Source of the DNA: Amycolatopsis umgeniensis
GTDB taxonomy: Bacteria; Actinomycetota; Actinomycetes; Mycobacteriales; Pseudonocardiaceae
Length of the DNA: 64,000 nt
Assembly: GCF_014205155.1 (NCBI RefSeq)
Contig: NZ_JACHMX010000001.1
Span: 1,116,001 to 1,180,000 of the forward strand
Direction: 5' to 3'
The first letter of the stretch is position 1. Every line of letters starts with the position of its first letter. The position numbers and the translations under genes are program-made. Positions 44,698 through 52,100 of this stretch are shown here, piece by piece. The notes below the pieces were generated by a model. That model did no database searches, was not told the origin of the DNA, and saw nothing but the letters and a program-made list of their open reading frames with translations.

Positions 44698-45873
44698 GTG
44701 ATCTACACCAAGATCGCGGCCATGGCCGCAGGCGAGAACGGGCCGAAGACCACGACGGCCACGGTGCGCGACCTCCAGTCCCTCACCGTCCCGGTCGGCG
44801 AGCTGATCGCCAAGAAGCCGTCGCCGTACTACCGGCACGCCGTGGAGGAGATCTCCGCGGTCCGCGACCTCGTCCAGCGCGACATGAGTGGCGCCAAGGG
44901 CACCAACGCCAAGACCAAGCTGCCGGAATACATCACGCGTCGGCTCGACGACGACGGCACCTGGACCGGACCGGTCTGGAACTTCACCATCTGGCTCCCG
45001 AAGCGGCTCGAGCACGAGGGCGAGTACCGGAGGAACTCGGTGCAGGAGTTCGGCATCGACCCCACCAATCGCGGGTTCTGCCTGGACGGTGAGTCCCGCG
45101 GCTTCTCGCTCGAGCTGATGATCGAGAAGGAAGACGACCCCAAGCGGCGCGAGATGCTGCTGAACATCCCGATCTTCATCAACATCTACGACGGGATCGA
45201 CCCGCTCGTCGCGGCCCAGCACTTCCGCGACATCAACGGCCTCGGCGTCGGCATCAACGCCTCCCTGCTCCTCGGCCACGACTACGCGGACCCGTGGATG
45301 ATGGTCACCCGCAAGGTCTTCGCCGACCTCGGCATCCGGCTCGAGGAAGAGTCCCGCCAGGTCAAGGTCAACAGCAACAAGGTCATGACCGTCGTCGCCG
45401 CCCGCGGCATGGTCGCCGGCGTCGCCCGCGGCATCAGCGCCGTGACCTACGGCGGTGGCTCCATCCCCGAGGAGGTCGACGGGAAGAAGGTCGACTTCGA
45501 CCAGCTCCACAAGGCGGCGGCCACGTGGCTCACTCACGTGTTCAGGACCCTCGGCGTCGACAACTTCACCGACAAGGGCAAGGTGCTCCGCGCCGCGCCC
45601 GTCATCGCCGCCCTCGGGGCCCTCGGCCGGCCCTTCTACGACGGGAATCTGGACGACCAGCTCGCCGCCAAGTCCGCCCTCGCCGCCATCCCCGACTGGT
45701 CGGTCAGCGAGCGGTGGAACGGCATCGCGGGCAAGTACAGCGCCGCCGGCTCGTTCAGCGTCGCCTCCGGCAAGGAGGCCGGGCACTCCACCTTCCGTGC
45801 CCTGCGGGACGACAAGGATCCCGGCTACTACCGGGTCCGCGGTATGAACCAGCCGCTGAACCCGCACGTCTGA
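44698..45873 (+). CDS. Orphan DndB/DGQHR-like (ParB-fold) protein
   Basis: 391 residues. The core resembles DndB, the DGQHR-domain regulator of DNA phosphorothioation: LDGESRG (129-135, in place of DGQHR), NIPIFINIYDGIDPLVAAQHFRDINGLGVGINASL (the conserved I-P-V-..F..IN pattern) and a long helical C-terminal half. No dndA, C, D or E gene is in the window, so it is a stand-alone member, as also seen in other actinobacteria. GTG at 44698 has AAAGG upstream. Role could be DNA-binding regulation or defence; the altered motif warns against assuming DndB activity. Confidence 0.65.
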   Translation: MIYTKIAAMAAGENGPKTTTATVRDLQSLTVPVGELIAKKPSPYYRHAVEEISAVRDLVQRDMSGAKGTNAKTKLPEYITRRLDDDGTWTGPVWNFTIWLPKRLEHEGEYRRNSVQEFGIDPTNRGFCLDGESRGFSLELMIEKEDDPKRREMLLNIPIFINIYDGIDPLVAAQHFRDINGLGVGINASLLLGHDYADPWMMVTRKVFADLGIRLEEESRQVKVNSNKVMTVVAARGMVAGVARGISAVTYGGGSIPEEVDGKKVDFDQLHKAAATWLTHVFRTLGVDNFTDKGKVLRAAPVIAALGALGRPFYDGNLDDQLAAKSALAAIPDWSVSERWNGIAGKYSAAGSFSVASGKEAGHSTFRALRDDKDPGYYRVRGMNQPLNPHV

Positions 45874-45882
45874 TCGAGTGAC

Positions 45883-45916
45883 GCGAACGGCCCCCGGTAC
45901 GCCGGGGGCCGTTCGC
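45883..45916. terminator. Bidirectional terminator between DndB-like and CHAT genes
   Basis: Perfect 15-bp stem GCGAACGGCCCCCGG / CCGGGGGCCGTTCGC with loop TACG, between convergent genes. Confidence 0.88.
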
Positions 45917-45930
45917 CTGGATCCCGTGGG

Positions 45931-48900
45931 TCAGCCGGTGTGGATCAACCCCGCCCACAGGTGCGGCATCGTCGTGTACGCGTCCCTCAGCGCGCGACTG
46001 ACTTCGTGCAGCGCCGAGGCCGCGCCGTCCGCCGTCGCGTCGGCGGGCAACCTGGCGTAGAAGGCCTTCGCCGCCCTGGCCGCGATGGCGTCGTCAAGCG
46101 GCCAGAGGCTGCCGACCACGTGCCTGAAGCCCGCCAACTGGAAGGCCGAAGCGAGATGGAGCGACTCCTCGATGCCATGCAGGCCCCGATCGGCCGTCGA
46201 GCAAGCGGACAGGTAGGCGAACTCCGCGGCGGAAAGCTCCAGTTGGCTGAGCCGGGTCAGCGAAAGCACGTCGTCGTGTAAATGCAGGCGAGTGCGCGAA
46301 GGCGTGAGGTGGTCCGCAGTCGCGTGGCAGGCGAAGTGCACCCAGGTGGCCTTCGGCAGTTCTCTCAGTACGTTCTCCGTCGTAGCCAGTTCGTCGAACA
46401 GCTCCCGGCTACCTGGCTGGACGTCGCGGAGGGCGACTGCCTCGCGTTTCGCGTGCGGCAGATCATCCAAGCCCTCTACGTGCTCGACGGCGACTATCAG
46501 CTGCCGCCGAGTGTCCGCGACCGGCCGGCTGCGGGCGTGGGCGAGGGCACGGATCGTCGAGGTGTACGACGAGACGACGGCGTCGAGTGCGCCGGGGCCG
46601 TCGCTCGGACCCGCGGCGTGCAACGGGAACAAGCCCAGCAAACCGATCGGCATCCAGCGGACTCTCGGCAGGGCATCGCCAGGACCGGACGGCTCGAAAT
46701 GAGCGAGTACCGGTTCGACGATCGCCGTCCACAGCCACGACAGGACCTTGGGCAGCACCGGCTCATGAGCGGACACGTAGCGGGTCGTCGTCACGTGATC
46801 CAGTTCCGCCGCGTTCACTTCGACGGCGGCGAGATTCAAGCCCGGCAAGGGAACACGCACGGGTTGGCGACCGGGTGTCACGATGACCGCGTCACCAGAG
46901 TCCGCCCCGGCGTTGACCATCACCAGCACTCCGCCCTCGGTCGCCTCGAACATCTCCTCCACCAACGGGGCCATCAGGAAACGTTGGAATGTAGGCCTTT
47001 CGCGGATCCTGGCGAGGACTTCGTCGTACTCTTCCCACAGCCTCCTGAGCTGTCCCGTGAAATCGGCTCCGGTCGACGAGGAGCCCGCACCTTCCTCGGC
47101 CGCGCCGAGCCGGCTCCTGATGTTGTCGAATTCGCGCGCGAGTTCGGGTTCCGCCGCGACGAGCGCGGACAGGTCGGACCGCGCGTCGAGCCGGGCTCCG
47201 AGGATGATCCCGCGCCCCCGCTCCGCCGCTTGCAGAGCGCCGACCGGATCGTTGGCCGCGCAGTGTGCCGCGACGGCGGCGGACACGACCCCGGTCTGAC
47301 CGCGCAGCCGCTGAGTCTGATCCGACCAGTCTCCTTCGCGAGGACGGGTCGCGGGGAGTAGCGCGATGGCCGCGTCCAGAAGCTTCGTCGCGATCCTCGG
47401 GTGACCCGTGGCGAGTGCGAGCACGCCCACCTCGCGGCACGCGATCAGCCGTTCCGCCGGCAGCCCCCGTTCCGCGGCCAGCAGTTCGTCGGCCAGCCAG
47501 GTCAGCTTCGCGAGGCTCACCGTTTCCCCGGTCTCGGTCGACCAAACCCGCAACGCCAGCGCCAGATTGGCCATCGCCGCGGTTCGCGCGGCGTGCTCAC
47601 GAGGCACCGTCCCGACCGCCGATTCGGCCAGGCGGATCGCCTCGACGAGATCCGCCTGGTCACCTGACTTGGCGTACCTCCGCTGGTGGATGAGCCCCAG
47701 GTTCGACAGCGTCGACCCGAGTGTGAAGTGACCGGCGGTCCGCTCGACGGTCTCCCGGCCGAGCGCGATGGCCCGGTCCAGGTCACCTGTCGTCTCGCCC
47801 CGCCTCAGATAGGCGTCGACGAGCAGCGTCAGCCTCGTCGGCCGCTGCGGGTGATCGGATGGGGTGGCGTCCAGCGACGCTTCACCGATCTCGATCGCCC
47901 TGTCGAGGTCACGGTCCGAGCCGGCGCGTCCCCGGACGGCATCCGACCGGAGTCGATACCCGGAGCCGAGGCTGGCCAGGTACATCCCCCGATCCGCGTG
48001 TCCCACTGGAGTGTTCGCCTGGACGTACTCGCCCTCCTCGATGGCCCGGTCGAGATCGGTGAGAACGCCGGCGGCCTGGAAGCGGTATCGATAAGCGACG
48101 CCGAGGTGATGCCGATGGAAGACCTCGTCAGCGAGCGTGTCGATTCCGGCGGCGCACGCCCGCTCGCCAGCGTCGACAGCCTGATCCAGGTCGGTGACGA
48201 TGTTGCTGTGTGTGAACCGCACGCGATGAGCCGAGCTCAGCTTCGCCAGAAGTCTGCCGCGGTCACCTGAGTCCGGCGGGTCGACGGAGATCGCCTGCGC
48301 GGCGAAGTCGATCGCCTTGTCGATATCCGCCTCGACACGGGTGTGGCCGAAGCACGTCTCGTACACCGTCGCGAGCGCGCTCAGTGAATGGCTGGCACGA
48401 TACGTCGCCACGGCGCGCGTCGCGAGCTCGAGCGCACGATCGAGATCGGCCGTGTCCTGCTGATAACGCTCGAATCGTGCACGAAAACAACCACCGAGCA
48501 CGGTCAAGCAGCCGGCTCGCACCTCGGGGTCGGGATCCGGCGCGGAAATCCCCCGCAAGCCGGTTTCGATGGCCTTGTCGATGTCATGACGCTCGTCGAG
48601 CACCTCGAAGCGATTGAAGCGGGCCATGGCGAGGTCGGTCAGGAACCTCTCCAGATGCACGTCATCGGCGGGCGCACCGGTGACCGCACGTTCTCCCAGC
48701 TCGATTGCGCGTTCGAGATCGTCGAGTTCGCCGTATCTCGAGAACCGCAACCGGTGCGCGTTCGCGAGATTGGCGCAGATCGACCGCGGAACACCCTCAG
48801 CGGACTCGACCGCGGCCGAAAACAGCACGATGCACCCTTCGAGCGCGGCCGGCTCGACGCTCTGATGCGCCCGCTCGAACAGGTCGATCGCGATGTTCAG

Positions 48901-49257
48901 CCGCAGGTGTTCGTCCGCGTCCGGGCCGAGGACCTTGGCCATGGTCTGCGGAAGCAATTGGGGCTCCTCGGCGAATGACGCCAGCAACACCACGGACCGG
49001 TCGTATTCGTCGTCCCCGGCCCGGCGGCCGTTGGGGCCCGCCTGCCAGCGCAGGAACCGCAGCCACCCCTCCGTGAGCTGCGCGAAGACAGATCGCCTGA
49101 GCTCTTCTTCGGTCGGACTGTCCGGATCGGCCGGCCTGGCCAGAAGCCACAGCCGTTCGATATCCGCCAGGACCGAATCGTCGAGGACGCTCTCCGGCGC
49201 ATCGAGAAAGCCGGTGATGAGGTCTGTCAGCCGTGCGGCCACGGCGTCGTAGGACAT
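45931..49257 (-). CDS. TPR-CHAT protease (caspase-like)
   Basis: 1108 residues. The first ~780 are repeated helical TPR units with the recurring pattern D-L-D-R-A-I-E (for example DDLERAIELGERAV, ADLDRALELATRAV, DLDRAIEEGEYV). The C-terminal CHAT caspase-fold protease has the catalytic His978 (HFACHATAD) and Cys1019 (YLSACSTAD), plus GFRHVVGSLWPLDD. In bacterial immunity CHAT proteases such as Craspase are activated by partner sensors and cleave proteins to trigger abortive infection; many actinobacterial solo TPR-CHAT proteins have no known trigger. ATG 49257. It shares its accessory patch with TA genes and gene remnants. Function inferred. Confidence 0.9.
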   Translation of the reverse strand: MSYDAVAARLTDLITGFLDAPESVLDDSVLADIERLWLLARPADPDSPTEEELRRSVFAQLTEGWLRFLRWQAGPNGRRAGDDEYDRSVVLLASFAEEPQLLPQTMAKVLGPDADEHLRLNIAIDLFERAHQSVEPAALEGCIVLFSAAVESAEGVPRSICANLANAHRLRFSRYGELDDLERAIELGERAVTGAPADDVHLERFLTDLAMARFNRFEVLDERHDIDKAIETGLRGISAPDPDPEVRAGCLTVLGGCFRARFERYQQDTADLDRALELATRAVATYRASHSLSALATVYETCFGHTRVEADIDKAIDFAAQAISVDPPDSGDRGRLLAKLSSAHRVRFTHSNIVTDLDQAVDAGERACAAGIDTLADEVFHRHHLGVAYRYRFQAAGVLTDLDRAIEEGEYVQANTPVGHADRGMYLASLGSGYRLRSDAVRGRAGSDRDLDRAIEIGEASLDATPSDHPQRPTRLTLLVDAYLRRGETTGDLDRAIALGRETVERTAGHFTLGSTLSNLGLIHQRRYAKSGDQADLVEAIRLAESAVGTVPREHAARTAAMANLALALRVWSTETGETVSLAKLTWLADELLAAERGLPAERLIACREVGVLALATGHPRIATKLLDAAIALLPATRPREGDWSDQTQRLRGQTGVVSAAVAAHCAANDPVGALQAAERGRGIILGARLDARSDLSALVAAEPELAREFDNIRSRLGAAEEGAGSSSTGADFTGQLRRLWEEYDEVLARIRERPTFQRFLMAPLVEEMFEATEGGVLVMVNAGADSGDAVIVTPGRQPVRVPLPGLNLAAVEVNAAELDHVTTTRYVSAHEPVLPKVLSWLWTAIVEPVLAHFEPSGPGDALPRVRWMPIGLLGLFPLHAAGPSDGPGALDAVVSSYTSTIRALAHARSRPVADTRRQLIVAVEHVEGLDDLPHAKREAVALRDVQPGSRELFDELATTENVLRELPKATWVHFACHATADHLTPSRTRLHLHDDVLSLTRLSQLELSAAEFAYLSACSTADRGLHGIEESLHLASAFQLAGFRHVVGSLWPLDDAIAARAAKAFYARLPADATADGAASALHEVSRALRDAYTTMPHLWAGLIHTG

Positions 49258-49610
49258 GCCAGGGCAGTCGCGTTCCGCGTTGCTTCCATTACAGAAGATT
49301 TCGGATGTGCTTCTACACTGCCGTAGTCATACGCGACGATTTTATCGCGTAAGGATGTTCCGTGTCTCGCATCACCGATATCCGCGCCACGTCGAAGCAA
49401 TTCTTCGGCGTCGTCCGGGTCACCGAGCTCCACTGCCGGAAATGCTCCCTCGCACCCGGCATCGCCATATCATCGCCATCATCGGCCGCGCGTCGAAGCC
49501 AGTGCTCACCATCGGCCACGAGGTCTCTCATGAGCGACAAGGCAGCCAAGTGGAACATAGCGTGCTCGTCGCCGACTTCGGCATTGTCACGACATGACGG
49601 CCAGAAACGG
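49258..49610 (-). pseudogene. Frameshifted Sel1/TPR-repeat fragment
   Basis: Two frames read as pieces of one helical-repeat protein: DEHAMFHLAALSLMRDLVA and GEHWLRRAADDGDDMAM (to about 49440), then in a second frame VELGDPDDAEELLRRGADIGDARHG. They join logically as consecutive Sel1-like units with a frameshift around 49430-49440. It lies directly upstream of the TPR-CHAT gene on the same strand and may be a relic of a partner or duplicate. The remaining bases to 49809 show only the promoter/ribosome site region of the AMIN-like gene. Confidence 0.6.
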
Positions 49611-49809
49611 CGACCAGCAGATCAGCGCGCGACCAACCACGGCGTCCATGACAGGCCTATCGCCTTGAGAACCTTCGGCGCGGCCGCCCCGGTGATTACC
49701 CCGAACAGACGCGGAGTTTCCCGATCAGTAACGATAAAGCGAAGAAAACAACCCCCGCGCCACCACGGACGTCTTTCCGGAACCAACTCTCCGGCAGGAG
49801 GTCATCGCC

Positions 49810-50304
49810 ATGGTCATCACCCTCCGGCGCGCGCTCGGGGCGCTCGCCGCCACCGCACTCATGCTGACCGGCACCGTCGCCGCGGTCGCACCGGCTTCCG
49901 TTGCGGCACAGACGATCTCCACGATGACGGGGATCCGCACCGGCCAGAACCCCGGCTTCGACCGGATCGTGCTCGACTTGACGGCGGGTCCGGCGCCGAC
50001 CGTCCGGTACGACCTCGTCGACGAGCTGATCGCCGACGCCTCGGGCGAGATCGTCTGGCTGACGGGCGAGTACTTCATCGCCGTCACCGTCACTCCGGCG
50101 GCCGCGCACGATGACGCGGGCAACCCGACTTACCCCGGACCGCAGAAGTTCCGGACCCGTAACCTGCGCAATGTCATGGCGGTCGCGGTCACCGGCGACT
50201 ACGAAGCCACCTTGTCCATCGGGCTCGGCGTCCGGTCCAGGACACCGGTCACCGTCTTCACGCTGACGTCGCCGAACCGCGTCGTCATCGACGTCCGCCA
50301 TTGA
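49810..50304 (+). CDS. Secreted AMIN-like domain protein
   Basis: 164 residues with a signal peptide (LGALAATALMLTGTVAAVAPASVAA). The body has the AMIN-like pattern RTGQNPGFDRIVLDLTAGPAP, YTVRYD-like strands, AVAVTGDYEATLSIGLGVRS and the ending FTLTSPNRVVIDVRH. Such domains bind the cell wall. ATG 49810 follows AGGAGG closely. Whether it is in one unit with the following HEAT gene is unclear (189-base gap with AATCC/GGATT and a GTGAAGG half-repeat near 50320). Confidence 0.78.
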   Translation: MVITLRRALGALAATALMLTGTVAAVAPASVAAQTISTMTGIRTGQNPGFDRIVLDLTAGPAPTVRYDLVDELIADASGEIVWLTGEYFIAVTVTPAAAHDDAGNPTYPGPQKFRTRNLRNVMAVAVTGDYEATLSIGLGVRSRTPVTVFTLTSPNRVVIDVRH

Positions 50305-50493
50305 TCACGAGCGGGAATCCGTGAAGGCTTTTCGGCAGCCGGACGACTTCCGGTGATCAAAATCCTTTTCGGATTCCCGCGGTGAAAATCCCGAGATGCC
50401 CCGAGGGGCTACATTTCGGAAAACGAGGTATCTGCGGTTCGGTATCGCGTTCCTTCCTTCCGTCAGCATCACGCCGCTGCGAAGGAGAACCAC

Positions 50494-51219
50494 ATGCCGA
50501 CCCCACGCAATCCCGACACCCCTTCATTGGGCCCGGGCGGAGACAATCTCGAAGCGGGCCCGGGCAGTTCGGGTCTCGGAAGCTTCTCGAACAGCGAAAT
50601 CGGCGAACTGGTGACCCAGGCCGCCGAGACCATGGCCGCGTCCGGTGAGGACGCCGAGCGCAACTACCAGCGGAGCCTCGACCGGCTCCGCGACCGGGCG
50701 GACGAGGTCGTCCCCGCACTCGGCGAGCAGTACGGCGCCCTGTCCGAGGATCAGTACCTGGAGCGCTGGGGCCTGGTCCAGCTGCTCACCGACCTGCGGC
50801 ACACGACCGCCGTCCCGGTGCTCGAAGACGTACTGCGCCAGCCGATCCCGCCGGAGCGTTCCGAGGATCCCGCACACGGGTTCAGCACCGTCGGCGAAGA
50901 GGTGATCATCCGCACCACCGCCGTGGAAGCGTTGGCACGACTGGCATCCGCCGGAGACGACGCGGCCAAGGAACTGCTCTTGCGGCAGACCCGGCACGAG
51001 GTGTTCACGGTGCGGCGCGCGGCGGTCCAGGCCATCGCCGAGACCGGTGACACCGACCTCACCACCCAGGTGCGCGAGGCGCTCAGCGGTACCGAAGACG
51101 AGCACCTGCTGAACATCCGGCGGGTCGACGTCCGCGCCGTCCCCCAGGCCGTCGGCGGCCGGTACGTGAAGGACACACGGACCGACGACGTACCGCCACC
51201 GGAGCCCCCGCGCTCCTGA
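50494..51219 (+). CDS. HEAT-repeat protein
   Basis: 241 residues. The N-terminal 35 residues are Gly/Pro/Ser-rich and disordered (PGGDNLEAGPGSSGLGS). HEAT-like helices follow (LERWGLVQLLTDLRHTTAVPVLEDVL, IIRTTAVEALARLASAGDDAAKELLL, VRRAAVQAIAETGDTDLTTQVREAL), then a proline-rich tail. HEAT proteins are adaptors without enzymatic activity. The gene is 37 bases ahead of the HESRH-protein gene, so the two are likely one operon and the HEAT protein may be the partner, chaperone or immunity-like factor of its product. AAGGAG before the ATG. Confidence 0.8.
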   Translation: MPTPRNPDTPSLGPGGDNLEAGPGSSGLGSFSNSEIGELVTQAAETMAASGEDAERNYQRSLDRLRDRADEVVPALGEQYGALSEDQYLERWGLVQLLTDLRHTTAVPVLEDVLRQPIPPERSEDPAHGFSTVGEEVIIRTTAVEALARLASAGDDAAKELLLRQTRHEVFTVRRAAVQAIAETGDTDLTTQVREALSGTEDEHLLNIRRVDVRAVPQAVGGRYVKDTRTDDVPPPEPPRS

Positions 51220-51256
51220 ATCGAACGAAATTCCTTCTACAGACAGGCGATCTCCG

Positions 51257-51943
51257 ATGGCCACTTGCAGCTACACCGTGCCGGACAAGAACGTGACCGG
51301 GGACAATTTCTACGGAGCCTCGATCTGCAATCAGACCTACATCGACTATTTCTGGAACACCTACGGCTTCTCGGGCAACAAGGACTACTGGGACGACGGC
51401 TTCGGCTGGGAGGACGCGTGCAACACGGACAAGCCGCTCGCCCGGACGTTCAACGCGTGTTACCTGCTGACCTATTCGGCTCAGGACTACGCGAACGACG
51501 CGTATTCGGGGCCGATGCTGAACTGGGCGCGCCGCTACGTCCGCGACAACTGCGACGACCTTCGCTCCCTCTGCGGCGACGGCAGCGCCATCGCGCGCTC
51601 TTTCAAAGGGGCGTTCGTCGACGACCGGATCGAGTTGTACCTGGGTTTCTGGTACTCCAAGGACGTTCCCGGCCGCGCCGAGACCTTGATCCACGAGTCA
51701 CGGCACCAGGGCGGGAAGCCGCACAACGCGAACTTCCCGGCGGGTTCGGTGTTCGGCGCCGGCAAGAGCGGCGCCGACTCGACCTGGGGCTACGAGGGCG
51801 CATGGATGTACGGCGCGCTCTACCTCTGGTGGTTCTTCGCCCAGGGCGCCCGCACGACGTCGGCGCTGCGTGAACGAGCCCGTCAGCGGGGGAACCTCGT
51901 GATCGACAACGCCTTCGCGACCCACCCTGGCTTCAACATCTGA
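51257..51943 (+). CDS. Unrecognised cysteine-rich protein with HExxH metalloprotease-like motif
   Basis: 228 residues, no signal peptide or membrane segment. The motif HESRH (146-150, in ETLIHESRHQGGKPHN) is an HExxH zinc site; Glu180 (WGYEGAWMYG), 30 residues on, could be the third ligand. Six cysteines (4, 24, 55, 68, 99, 106) suggest disulfides, unusual for a protein without a secretion signal, so export by a non-classical or type VII route, or action outside after lysis, may be considered. Rich in Trp, Tyr and Phe. I do not recognise the family. Likely co-transcribed with the HEAT protein; a strong terminator follows. Confidence 0.75.
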   Translation: MATCSYTVPDKNVTGDNFYGASICNQTYIDYFWNTYGFSGNKDYWDDGFGWEDACNTDKPLARTFNACYLLTYSAQDYANDAYSGPMLNWARRYVRDNCDDLRSLCGDGSAIARSFKGAFVDDRIELYLGFWYSKDVPGRAETLIHESRHQGGKPHNANFPAGSVFGAGKSGADSTWGYEGAWMYGALYLWWFFAQGARTTSALRERARQRGNLVIDNAFATHPGFNI

Positions 51944-51951
51944 GTCGAGAC

Positions 51952-51991
51952 CGACGAAGCCCCCTCGCACGCCGGCGAGGGGGCTTCGTCG
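51952..51991 (+). terminator. Terminator after the HESRH-protein gene
   Basis: 17-bp perfect stem CGACGAAGCCCCCTCGC / GCGAGGGGGCTTCGTCG with a 6-base loop. Confidence 0.92.
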
Positions 51992-52100
51992 CGAGATACC
52001 TCCGATGACTACGACCATGTCCCACTCAACGGGGCTTGACCAGGGGAATTTCTGCCGCAATCATCGGACCTCTCGGTAACCACGCCCTGGATGAGAGCGG

